From a bacterium 210917-SL.2.15 (lineage in GTDB: Bacteria > Bacillota > Clostridia > Oscillospirales > Oscillospiraceae), in the NCBI GenBank assembly GCA_020555605.1, contig JAJCJC010000012.1, positions 1 to 64,000 on the forward strand: a DNA stretch of 64,000 nucleotides, read 5' to 3'. Below are positions 53,972 to 61,857 of the stretch, piece after piece; the first letter of the stretch is position 1; every line of letters begins with the position of its first letter. Under the pieces are notes generated by a model. The model did not search any database, was not told the origin of the DNA, and was given only the letters and a program-made list of their open reading frames with translations. Both the position numbers and the translations under genes were made by a program.

Positions 53972-54299
53972 CCTGGGTTTGTCTCCCGAGGCGCAGGACG
54001 ATCTTTCTGAAATCAAAGCATATATTGCAGAGGATCTGGAAAATCCACAGGCTGCGCTTTCCACGGTTACAAAGATCACTAAAACCATCCGTATGCTGCA
54101 AGAGCACGCGCTGATCGGCGCGCCGCTTTCCGCTACCGCTGATGTCAACTGCGATTACCGCTATCTTATCAGCGGCAGCTACATGATCTTTTATCGGGTG
54201 GCTGGCAAAGACGTTTTCATTGATCGAGTACTATATGGCCGTCGCGATTATCTGCGTATTCTATTCGGTGATATAGCCGAAGATGAAATATCACAATAA
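53964..54299 (+). CDS. RelE/ParE-family toxin
   Basis: A 111-residue toxin of the RelE/ParE superfamily (LSPEAQDDLSEIKAYIAEDLENPQAA, IGAPLSA, DYRYLISGSYMIFYRVAGKDVFIDRVLYGRRDYLRILF). Whether it cleaves mRNA or poisons gyrase cannot be told from the sequence. ATG at 53964 lies inside the antitoxin 3' end. Confidence 0.88.
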   Translation: MNNLGLSPEAQDDLSEIKAYIAEDLENPQAALSTVTKITKTIRMLQEHALIGAPLSATADVNCDYRYLISGSYMIFYRVAGKDVFIDRVLYGRRDYLRILFGDIAEDEISQ

Positions 54300-54315
54300 T
54301 AGCATTCTATATTTT

Positions 54316-54368
54316 TTAGGGGTATGGCTCGGCCGCCTGCATAACAGGCGGCCGAGCCATACCCCTAA
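54316..54368. repeat. Perfect 24-bp inverted repeat
   Basis: Arms TTAGGGGTATGGCTCGGCCG.. and its exact complement (24 bp each, 54316-54339 and 54345-54368) enclose a CATAA loop. It follows the toxin stop. No T-run follows it on the plus strand, so it is not a classic terminator. The length and perfection suggest recent origin or selection. Confidence 0.85.
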
Positions 54369-54391
54369 TTAAAACCATATAAAAGCAAAGA

Positions 54392-54505
<114 letters not shown>

Positions 54506-54711
54506 GCAACCGGGCCTTGAAGATGCGCTTCAATACGTAACCAATCTTGCCTCGTGTGTGGTTTGAGTGAAATTATACCACTTAAAAAAAGCCAACTGCA
54601 TTAACGGATCTGAGAACGAAGAAGAATATCAAAAAATCTTCTACAAATTATAAATAAGTTCACTTAACCACTCTGTTTGCCCAAAATCAATATTTCGGCA
54701 ATTTGAATTTT

Positions 54712-56799
54712 TTAATTAGAGTTAATCAGGCGAGCGATTATATAACGGGACACAACACTAATTTCGCTCAGTTTATAATAATTCCGGGCCAACAGTGTCT
54801 CTAAATCGGATACGCTCGAAAAATCACTTCCTATCACACGTATGATTTGATCGATATCGCCTTCGTAGATTCCCATGTCTTTCAATAGTTTTTTGCTAGG
54901 TGAATTCAAATAGTACAACATTTCTATGTTCTTTAAGAGCCTTTCATGTAAAGTGTGAATCAAAGAAATCGACACTTTATCGCACTCCATAAAATAGCGA
55001 ATCAAATCTACTTTACTGTAAAAATCGAATTCTATATAGCTAGACTTGTATCGTATAACTGTATTAATTATCTTTGAAATATTGGTAGCTGGATATGACT
55101 GTTTTGTTGCATCAACAACCTCACGGACAGTTTGTCGGTATTTATATGTTAACCTGTTTATAATAAAAGTCTTTAACTTAAAGTCATAAGGCCCCATACC
55201 CAGAATTTTACACAGTATACGAACCAAACTTATTTTGCTTTGATTCGGATCTACAGTTTGCCGATATAGAACATCTATTAATTCGGACTTATTTTGAAAG
55301 TAATTACCAAGTAAAAACTGTACTGTAGAAAATCTATGTTTTCTTGCTATTTGAGTTTTATATTCATCATATGTAATACCGAGTTTTGCCAGAAGCTCCA
55401 CGAATTCAGGATGACTTGCATAATCGCCAAAATTAATATCCATGTCAATGCTTGCATCCGTGAGTTCAAATTCTATTGACTTTAATGCTTGTTCTTTTTC
55501 AAACACTGGATCAGATGGAGCTTTTATATAATATGCATACCCTAAATAATGCTGATATAGTCTTCCTGTTCTTCCAACTAAATTGTAGAAATCAAATGCA
55601 TCAAACGTTTTGTCATAACTTCTGTTTGGCTTTGTAATAATTATATTTTTGGCGGTAGTATTTACTCCTTCCAGCAGCGTTGATGTACAGATCAGTCTGG
55701 TAAATCTAGAATTGCTATTATTGAAAAGACTTAGTTCAAGCATTCTAATACCTAATGGTAATTGACCATGATGTACCAGAAATCCCTTTTCTAAAGCTTT
55801 TATAATAGACCATTCTGGATGTATTTCACGACGTCCCCATGCTACAAATTCGTTCAACACAGGGTTATTATCTTCTTCTAGCGCAGGGTAAGATGTGGTT
55901 GTTTCTTGTATAAACGAATCAATTTGAACAACAGTAGGAAAATAAATCAGAGTATTATCTTGAACAGGTATTGATTGTAAAATTTGATCAGCATAAGGAA
56001 TACGATCCTCCTCATCAAGAATCTCGCAGGTTTTCACGTCATTTACCACAGGAGAATAATTTGTTGCATAAAAAGCTGGAACATCGTCAAGCTTTTCAAG
56101 GTGCTTTACTCCACTTATAAATGGCGCAAGCAACACATACTTTTTGCTCCGCTTAACCATGTTATAATACGCAACATTCAAAATTAAAACTCTTTCATTA
56201 GACGCATCTTTTTGCAGTTTATAAACTTCATCTATCACTAGGAAATCTATTGATTCAAAAATAGACACTGTGTTTTCGTCAATAACGCGATCATGTGTAA
56301 CAATAAAAATGTTTTTTTGAGAGAAGTCATAAACCTTTTCGGGGTCTACAGAAAGATATATATTGTAGTCAGAAAATTGTTCCCGATATTGTCGTATGAT
56401 TTTTTGCTTGTATTCATCAATCAATGCTAATGTTGGAACTATCATAACAACATTTTGTGGCCGAGTTCTACAAATATACTCAAAAACCACGAATGTTTTT
56501 CCAAAGCTAGTAGGTGCACTAAATATAAGCCCACGGTTTTCTTGAATTAAACCTAGTATTTTCCTTTGCTCTGGATGAAGTGCTATGTTATCATCCAAAG
56601 AGGACATTGCAAAAGCATTATATATGAGTGAGTCAAGCGAATAATTGCGCGAATACATAGTTAGGCCCAATGCATATAAAGAAGAAGCATTATTTATTGC
56701 AAATGCAGTCTTGTCGTTAGTCTGATCCAGTTCCCGAATGTATTCTTCTCTATATATTTGGATATCTTCAAACTGCGGCATGTTTGGCTGCGTATTCAT
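54712..56799 (-). CDS. hamB: Hachiman defence helicase HamB
   Basis: A 695-residue superfamily 2 helicase. Walker A is SAPTSFGKT (near residue 95), motif II is a divergent IDEVYK (near 192), and later motifs include STLLEGVNT and NLVGRTGR. In Hachiman systems HamB surveys DNA and restrains the HamA nuclease until damage or phage DNA is met. The start lies inside the hamA 3' end (32-bp overlap). The gene is much more AT-rich than its surroundings, which suggests transfer. Confidence 0.82.
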   Translation of the reverse strand: MNTQPNMPQFEDIQIYREEYIRELDQTNDKTAFAINNASSLYALGLTMYSRNYSLDSLIYNAFAMSSLDDNIALHPEQRKILGLIQENRGLIFSAPTSFGKTFVVFEYICRTRPQNVVMIVPTLALIDEYKQKIIRQYREQFSDYNIYLSVDPEKVYDFSQKNIFIVTHDRVIDENTVSIFESIDFLVIDEVYKLQKDASNERVLILNVAYYNMVKRSKKYVLLAPFISGVKHLEKLDDVPAFYATNYSPVVNDVKTCEILDEEDRIPYADQILQSIPVQDNTLIYFPTVVQIDSFIQETTTSYPALEEDNNPVLNEFVAWGRREIHPEWSIIKALEKGFLVHHGQLPLGIRMLELSLFNNSNSRFTRLICTSTLLEGVNTTAKNIIITKPNRSYDKTFDAFDFYNLVGRTGRLYQHYLGYAYYIKAPSDPVFEKEQALKSIEFELTDASIDMDINFGDYASHPEFVELLAKLGITYDEYKTQIARKHRFSTVQFLLGNYFQNKSELIDVLYRQTVDPNQSKISLVRILCKILGMGPYDFKLKTFIINRLTYKYRQTVREVVDATKQSYPATNISKIINTVIRYKSSYIEFDFYSKVDLIRYFMECDKVSISLIHTLHERLLKNIEMLYYLNSPSKKLLKDMGIYEGDIDQIIRVIGSDFSSVSDLETLLARNYYKLSEISVVSRYIIARLINSN

Positions 56800-57715
56800 T
56801 GCACTTCTTCACCACTTTTCGCATAATTACATCCATCATTTTTGCTTTGTCGATAATAGGGAGAGATATAAACAGATATACGGTTTCTAACCCGAAATAG
56901 TTCTTACGAATAATACGGGTGTTCATTTTTTTCAAATATTCTTCAATGGTGTTATCAGTATCACTATTTCCATGTGCAATAAAAGTAGGAACACAAATTT
57001 TGCTTATATTGGCGGCTTTCACGAATTGCTCAAAATTAATACAAATATCAGTGTGCTTTTGAAATGCGTCCAAAAACTCTTGTGAAAGATGGAAAGATTC
57101 TTCATTAGACAAAACTAATTTATATTCTTCTGAAATTTGTTCCTCGTATGTCGATAGTGAACGGTTGATAAGAGTAATTGCATTATCTATATTTTGTGAA
57201 ACTTTTGATTCTCCAAAATAAATGGTGTGGCTAAGAGGGTCAAGGAAAAGTGCGTCTATACCGAATACACTCATATTTCGATCAGTTGTACATCTAAACT
57301 TTGGAACAATGCAATGAACTTTATAGTAACTAGACAACAGCACATGAAATGTATACTCGCCTATTTTTCCTATTTTATCTTTCTGTACCAAAGTTTTTCC
57401 ATTACAATCTACGAACGTATATTCTTTTCCGAGTACATCGCGAACTTCATCGGTAACATCGTCGAAAGTTAAAAGTTCCAGTGCGCTGTTGAGGAAAGAA
57501 CTGATCGTAGAATACAATCTCTTGTATATTTTTGGAGTCGGGACAAAGGCAATAGGGGTCAGTGTGTTTGCATAATTAAGTAGATTGGACTCTGACAAAA
57601 TATAGTCAGCAAGTCCATCCATAAACGAATCCGCATCAGAACAGTTTGCGTATAAAAATGAATTTGCTAAATCGGACTTATAGACGATAAACTGATCGAA
57701 TTTCTCACTAGTCAT
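56768..57715 (-). CDS. hamA: Hachiman defence nuclease HamA (DUF1837)
   Basis: A 315-residue DUF1837 protein. A PD-(D/E)xK-like core is visible: GKIGEYTFHVLL (Glu near residue 119), VFGIDALFLD (Asp near 152) and IYFGESKVSQ (Glu-x-Lys near 167-169), consistent with the DNA-degrading effector of Hachiman. It is the first gene of the pair and has its own promoter. Like hamB it is AT-rich. Confidence 0.82.
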   Translation of the reverse strand: MTSEKFDQFIVYKSDLANSFLYANCSDADSFMDGLADYILSESNLLNYANTLTPIAFVPTPKIYKRLYSTISSFLNSALELLTFDDVTDEVRDVLGKEYTFVDCNGKTLVQKDKIGKIGEYTFHVLLSSYYKVHCIVPKFRCTTDRNMSVFGIDALFLDPLSHTIYFGESKVSQNIDNAITLINRSLSTYEEQISEEYKLVLSNEESFHLSQEFLDAFQKHTDICINFEQFVKAANISKICVPTFIAHGNSDTDNTIEEYLKKMNTRIIRKNYFGLETVYLFISLPIIDKAKMMDVIMRKVVKKCNEYAAKHAAV

Positions 57716-57765
57716 TATAAAAATTCTCCTATAGAAAATTTACAAGCACATCAAAAATTAAGTAT

Positions 57766-57794
57766 ATTATAACAAAAATAAACAAATTATTCAA
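57766..57794 (-). promoter_or_regulatory. Promoter of hamAB
   Basis: TTGAAT (57794-57789), 17 nt and TATAAT (57771-57766) on the minus strand, about 50 bp before hamA, which has AGGAGA upstream of its ATG. Confidence 0.75.
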
Positions 57795-57876
57795 CGAAAT
57801 TTTGTTATTCTGCTATCTTCTGTGCCGTACACAGAGAAAAGATAATTAAAGGCATAGAATTCCCAATTTTACACAA

Positions 57877-57976
57877 AGTACCGCCCAAACGAGACTACGG
57901 GCGGTATTTTTGTATCTTGGCGGAGAAAGGAGGAACTTCCCACGGGGCTTGACTGAAAAGTTGAGCCCCTTTTTTA
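57877..57976 (+). promoter_or_regulatory. Block-boundary hairpin motif, copy 3, with leader terminator of parB
   Basis: ACCGCCC-AAACGAGACTAC-GGGCGGT followed by ATTTTTGTAT (57879-57914) is the third copy of the motif. After AAAGGAGGAAC comes a stem GGGGCTTGACT / AGTTGAGCCCC with TTTTTT (57944-57976), an intrinsic terminator that ends 26 bp before parB. A transcript entering from upstream would need to pass it, which suggests attenuation. Confidence 0.65.
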
Positions 57977-58002
57977 CGCCCAAAAACAGGAGGTAAATGC
58001 TT

Positions 58003-59376
58003 ATGGCAGATGATAAAACCACGAAAACGACGGAGCAGCCGATAACAGATACCGGGCCGGGCAAGGAAACCCCGCCCGAGCCGGAGAAAGCGCCTACTCC
58101 CCCGGAGGCCGAAAAAAAGACGGAACAGCAGGCAAAGAGCCCGCAGGTGTCCGTCTATGACTTCTCTGAAATCATGAAGGGAAAGAAGGCCGAGGAACGG
58201 GCGGCAGCTCCCAACGTGGAAAAGCCTGCCCCGGCAAAAACGGAGAAACCGGAAAAGCAGCCGGAGGCTCCGAAAAAGGCCGAGGGAAAACAGGAGCAGC
58301 CCAAAGAGCCCGAGCAGCCGAAGCGCCGGGGCCGTCCCCCGAAGGAGGATAAGGACAAGGCCGCCGCTGCGAAGTCCAAAGAGCCTACGCAGAAAAAGCC
58401 GGAAAAGGCGTCCAAAGAGAAACCGGAGAAAAAAGCGGCTCCCACGGTGCAGGCGGCTCCTGCTCCGAAGGAGCCCGAGGGACCGAAGGAGGCTCCCCGC
58501 CGTGGCGAGGAACAGATCGTATATATCAAGCTGAACGAGCTCCACGCCTTCAAAAATCACCCCTTTGAGGTCCGGGACGATGAAGAAATGCGGGCTATGG
58601 TGTCCAGCGTCAAGGACAAAGGCGTTACCCAGCCCGCTATCGTCCGTCCCCGTGAGGATGGCGGCTATGAGATCGTGTCCGGCCACCGTCGCCAGAAGGC
58701 CAGCGAGCTTGCCGGATATGCGGATATGCCCTGTATCGTCCGCAACCTGACGGACGATGAAGCCATTACGCAGATGGTGGAGGACAATCTGAACCAGCGT
58801 GAAGAAATCCTCCCCAGCGAGCGGGCCAAAGCTCTAAAAATGCAGCTTGAGGCCATCAAGCACCAGGGCTCCCGTACTTCGAGCCAGATCGACCCGAAGG
58901 ATGTAGGCAAACGCTCCAACGAGATCGTGGCCGAACGGAATAAGATGGCCGTCAAGCAGGTGCAGCGGTATATCCGGCTGAATGAGTTGGTTCCCGACCT
59001 GATGAAGCTGATGGACGAGAAAAAGCTGGGCTTCACTACGGCGGTGGAACTCTCCTACATCGGCAAGAAGAACCAGAACTATATCGCCGTCGCCATCGAC
59101 AGCCAGCAGTCCTCGCCTTCGCAGGCGCAGGCAAAGCGGATGCGGGAGCTGGACGAAAAGAAGCTGCTCAACGGGGATGTGATCGACGGCATTATGATGG
59201 AGGACAAAAAGGAGGTAGACAAAGTGATTTTGACGGGTGCGGAACTGAGCAAATACTTCGGCAAGGAAACCACGCCGAGGGAAATGAAGGATCAGATCAT
59301 CAAGTTGCTGGACGACTGGAAGGGCCAGCAGAAGGAACACGAAAAGCCGGAGAAGAAAAACGAGCAGGAAAAGTAA
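58003..59376 (+). CDS. ParB-family partition/regulatory protein of a conjugative element
   Basis: A 457-residue protein. The first about 165 residues are low complexity, rich in Lys, Glu, Pro and Ala, with an AT-hook-like KRRGRPPKE. The ParB domain follows (YIKLNELHAFKNHPFEVRDDEEM, GGYEIVSGHRRQKASELAG, EDNLNQREEILPSERAKAL), then an HTH region. It belongs to the core of Tn1549-like elements, where it is thought to act in maintenance or regulation. ATG at 58003 is chosen as AGGAGG lies 9 nt upstream. A parA gene does not precede it here. Confidence 0.88.
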   Translation: MADDKTTKTTEQPITDTGPGKETPPEPEKAPTPPEAEKKTEQQAKSPQVSVYDFSEIMKGKKAEERAAAPNVEKPAPAKTEKPEKQPEAPKKAEGKQEQPKEPEQPKRRGRPPKEDKDKAAAAKSKEPTQKKPEKASKEKPEKKAAPTVQAAPAPKEPEGPKEAPRRGEEQIVYIKLNELHAFKNHPFEVRDDEEMRAMVSSVKDKGVTQPAIVRPREDGGYEIVSGHRRQKASELAGYADMPCIVRNLTDDEAITQMVEDNLNQREEILPSERAKALKMQLEAIKHQGSRTSSQIDPKDVGKRSNEIVAERNKMAVKQVQRYIRLNELVPDLMKLMDEKKLGFTTAVELSYIGKKNQNYIAVAIDSQQSSPSQAQAKRMRELDEKKLLNGDVIDGIMMEDKKEVDKVILTGAELSKYFGKETTPREMKDQIIKLLDDWKGQQKEHEKPEKKNEQEK

Positions 59377-59383
59377 GCCCAAA

Positions 59384-59406
59384 CTTCGGGTCAGCATGGC
59401 CCGAGG
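59384..59406 (+). repeat. Stop-proximal hairpin, copy 1
   Basis: CTTCGGGTCA and TGGCCCGAGG pair around GCA, 8 bp after the parB stop. Near-identical hairpins follow the stops of the ardA gene and the next gene. No T-tract follows. Confidence 0.75.
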
Positions 59407-59434
59407 ATTGCGGGGCTCTGCCCCGCGCCCCGAA

Positions 59435-59600
59435 GCTCTGGAGATATAAATTATTCCCCGTCGCCAGTTATTCCGTAGCATAACCGGGAAAATCAGTCAA
59501 GGGCAACGCCGCCGCAGGCGGTGCCAGAGGCACCCTTGACGGATTTCTCCCGGTTGTGCTTTTTCCCAGACAAGCGACGGGGATATAAATTCTCCAGAGC
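59435..59600. repeat. 166-nt nested inverted repeat, candidate structured RNA
   Basis: Outer arms GCTCTGGAGA / TCTCCAGAGC, then CCCCGTCGC / GCGACGGGG, GCATAACCGGG / CCCGGTTGTGC and GTCAAGGG / CCCTTGAC pair in register, closing on CCGCC-GCA-GGCGG. Loops and bulges separate the helices. No ORF is present. It lies between parB and the DUF4406-like gene; a further hairpin (CCCCTTCC / GGGGAAGGGG) follows at about 59,604-59,625. Confidence 0.7.
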
Positions 59601-59684
59601 CGTTCCCCTTCCCGGGGGAAGGGGCGGAGGGGTTGGGCGGACTCTTGCTTTTCTAAAAATCAGAAAGAAATGGAGGTTGAACCA

Positions 59685-60035
59685 ATGAAACGACCTTTGG
59701 CCTATCTGACCGCTGCATGGAGCGGTGAGCCGGATATTGATATGGAACTGGCGGCCAATTACTGCCGCCTTGCCTTTGAGGCGGGTTTTTCCCCCATCTG
59801 CCCGCTTTTGTATCTTCCGCTGTTCTTGAATGACAGCGTTCCCGAGGAACATAAGGCCGGGATTGATATGCGCCGGGATATGCTGCGGCGCTCCCATACC
59901 CTGATCGTCTGCGGCGGTGCTGTGGACGAGGATGTGAAAAACGATATTGCGGTTGCCGGGCGGCTGGGTATCGCGGCTACTACGCTGGACGGGGTTCTTG
60001 CCGTGAAGGGACACGGCGGCCCGGGCCATGCCTGA
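59685..60035 (+). CDS. DUF4406-like protein of the conjugative element
   Basis: A 116-residue protein with a nucleoside 2-deoxyribosyltransferase-like outline (AYLTAAWSGEPDIDMELAANYCRLAFEAGFSPICPLLYLP, then LRRSHTLIVCGGAVDEDVKNDIAVAGRLGI). Such proteins are common in Tn1549-like elements and phages; no activity is proven. ATG at 59685 follows GGAGG by 9 nt. It overlaps the methyltransferase gene by 8 bp. Confidence 0.75.
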   Translation: MKRPLAYLTAAWSGEPDIDMELAANYCRLAFEAGFSPICPLLYLPLFLNDSVPEEHKAGIDMRRDMLRRSHTLIVCGGAVDEDVKNDIAVAGRLGIAATTLDGVLAVKGHGGPGHA

Positions 60036-61113
60036 CATTAAGCTGGGGAGCCTTTTTGACGGGATAGGCGTTTTCCCTCTGGCGGCCTCCCGCTGCGGTA
60101 TCCGTCCGGTGTGGGCCAGCGAGATTGAAAAAGCGCCGATCTCCATAACCAAAAGGCACTTTCCCGATATGGCGCACTTGGGGGACATTACGAAGGTGGA
60201 CGGCGGGAAAATCCCGCCTGTCCATGTGATAACCTTCGGCTCTCCCTGTCAGAACCTTTCTCTGATCGGCAACCGCTCCGGCCTTGCCGGGGCAAAATCC
60301 AGCCTGTTTTATCAAGCGTTTCGTATCATACAGGAAATGAGGGATGCCACTGATAACCTATATCCAGCTATCGCTGTTTGGGAAAACGTCATGGGAGCGT
60401 TTTCTACAAATGACCGGATGGATTTTAGAGCCGTCCTATCCGCCTTCTCGGACACCGAAGTTCCAATGCCTCCTTCTGGAAGATGGGGAAACGCCGGAAT
60501 GGTGCGAGGGGGAACGCCTGATGTGTGCTGGCGGCTCATGGACGCCCAGTATTGGGCAGGCTCCCGAAGGCTGGCGCGAAGACAGCGAATTTTCATCGTG
60601 GCGGATTTTAGAGGCAGACGTGCCGCCGACATACTATTTAAGCCCCGTCCAATGCTCCCACTTCCTCCGCCTTGCCGAGAGGGCGGGCGGACCGCCGCCG
60701 AAGGAGATCGAACATCTTCTTTTGAAACAGGGCGGCAAATACCAGTCATCCACCCCTTTCAGTGCTTCCGTATGCGGGGAGCGGCAAAAAGGCAGGAAGA
60801 AACCGCCTTCCGAAACAGCTTCGGATTACCAACTGACCCTTTTCCCACTCTTTTAGCCAGCGACGTGACGCCCTTTGCCTTTTGGTATGAGGACGACCCG
60901 GACGGCGGCTGTATCCGCTTCTTGACGGAAACGGAAAGCGAGCGGCTGATGGGGCTGCCGGAGGGCTGGACAAAGTACGGGGCGGACGGCGAGGAAATCC
61001 GGCCTCTGCAACGCTACAAGGCGCTGGGAAATGCGATTGCCCTCCCTTGCGCCGATTACATCATGGCCGGGATTTATGAAGTGCTGGCAGACAGGGCCGG
61101 AAAGGAGGATTGA
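60028..61113 (+). CDS. DNA (cytosine-5) methyltransferase
   Basis: A 361-residue C5 methyltransferase. Motif I is LGSLFDGIGVFPLAA, motif IV FGSPCQNLS with the catalytic Cys (about residue 73), motif VI WENVMGAF, motif VIII RRQRIFIVAD, and motif X ALGNAIALPCADYI. The variable target-recognition part falls at about residues 205-290, so the recognised sequence cannot be given. No restriction gene accompanies it; on conjugative elements such enzymes probably protect incoming DNA. Much of its middle is also read by an ORF in the +1 frame. Confidence 0.92.
   Translation: MPDIKLGSLFDGIGVFPLAASRCGIRPVWASEIEKAPISITKRHFPDMAHLGDITKVDGGKIPPVHVITFGSPCQNLSLIGNRSGLAGAKSSLFYQAFRIIQEMRDATDNLYPAIAVWENVMGAFSTNDRMDFRAVLSAFSDTEVPMPPSGRWGNAGMVRGGTPDVCWRLMDAQYWAGSRRLARRQRIFIVADFRGRRAADILFKPRPMLPLPPPCREGGRTAAEGDRTSSFETGRQIPVIHPFQCFRMRGAAKRQEETAFRNSFGLPTDPFPTLLASDVTPFAFWYEDDPDGGCIRFLTETESERLMGLPEGWTKYGADGEEIRPLQRYKALGNAIALPCADYIMAGIYEVLADRAGKED
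60344..60856 (+). CDS. Candidate overlapping gene inside the methyltransferase
   Basis: A 170-residue frame, entirely inside the methyltransferase gene in its +1 frame. ATG at 60344 is preceded by AGGAA at 7 nt. The product (YIQLSLFGKTSWERF, LEDGETPEWCEGERL, VPPTYYLSPVQCSHFLRLAERAG) resembles, from memory, a small protein family of Clostridia phages and elements with the pattern SLFGKT and YYLS..C.GILRRAE. Both frames look protein-like. It may be a real second gene or reflect an ancient fused or alternative reading; expression is unproven. Confidence 0.5.
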   Translation: MPLITYIQLSLFGKTSWERFLQMTGWILEPSYPPSRTPKFQCLLLEDGETPEWCEGERLMCAGGSWTPSIGQAPEGWREDSEFSSWRILEADVPPTYYLSPVQCSHFLRLAERAGGPPPKEIEHLLLKQGGKYQSSTPFSASVCGERQKGRKKPPSETASDYQLTLFPLF

Positions 61114-61117
61114 ACCC

Positions 61118-61831
61118 ATGTTTGAAGCCTATATAACCAACACGGCCCTGTACCCCATGATGGGGATTGAGGTGGGAACGACGGTGCATTTTCCCACGAC
61201 CACACAGGAGGTACAGGCCGCCCTTGCAAAAATCGGGATAGACGGAAAGCAGTACAGCGAAGTGTTTATTACCAGCTTTGACAGCGACGTGCTGGGACTG
61301 TACGACTATCTGGACGAGTACGAAAACATCGACGAGCTGAACGAGCTGGGCCATGCCCTGCTGGAAGTACGGGACAAGGGCGGATTGGAAACCTTTGAAG
61401 CCGCTCTTGTCTTGGGAAAACACACGGGCAGCGTGAAGGACCTAATCAACCTGACGCAGAACCTTGACCTCTACCTCTTTTACCCGGATATTTCCGATGA
61501 TGAAGGGCTGGGCCATCTGTACGCCGACGAACTGGGGACCATCGACATACCGGAGCACATTCAAGGCTACTTCGATTATGAGTCATACGGGCGGGATATG
61601 CGTATCAACGAGGGCGGCGTATTCGCTCCCGGCGGCTATGTGGCGGCGGACCCGGTGGGCTTCAAGGAGCATTACCGCGGAACGCAAGACATACCGCCGG
61701 AACACCGGATATTTGCCTATCCCGAAAAGGCCGAGCCCGTCCATTCCATTCTCGGCGCGCTCAAACGATTTCAAGAGGCCCCGCCCGCTCCGCAAAAGGA
61801 CAAGGCGGGGCCTTCCCATGAGGAACGGTAA
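61118..61831 (+). CDS. ardA: Antirestriction protein ArdA
   Basis: A 237-residue acidic protein of the ArdA family, a DNA mimic that blocks type I restriction enzymes during conjugation. EAYITNTALYPMMGIEVGTTVHFPTT opens the first domain; FITSFDSDVLGLYDYLDEYENIDELNELGHAL and YADELGTIDIPEHIQGYFDYESYGRDM follow, dense in Asp and Glu. AAAGGAGG precedes the ATG at 61118. It follows the methyltransferase gene by 4 bp, so the two protective functions are coexpressed. Confidence 0.92.
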   Translation: MFEAYITNTALYPMMGIEVGTTVHFPTTTQEVQAALAKIGIDGKQYSEVFITSFDSDVLGLYDYLDEYENIDELNELGHALLEVRDKGGLETFEAALVLGKHTGSVKDLINLTQNLDLYLFYPDISDDEGLGHLYADELGTIDIPEHIQGYFDYESYGRDMRINEGGVFAPGGYVAADPVGFKEHYRGTQDIPPEHRIFAYPEKAEPVHSILGALKRFQEAPPAPQKDKAGPSHEER

Positions 61832-61833
61832 GA

Positions 61834-61856
61834 CTTCGGGCCATGTTGGCCCGAAG
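61834..61856 (+). repeat. Stop-proximal hairpin, copy 2
   Basis: CTTCGGGCCA and TGGCCCGAAG pair perfectly around TGT, directly after the ardA stop and just before the ribosome-binding site of the next gene, where it could influence initiation. Confidence 0.8.
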
Positions 61857-61857
61857 C

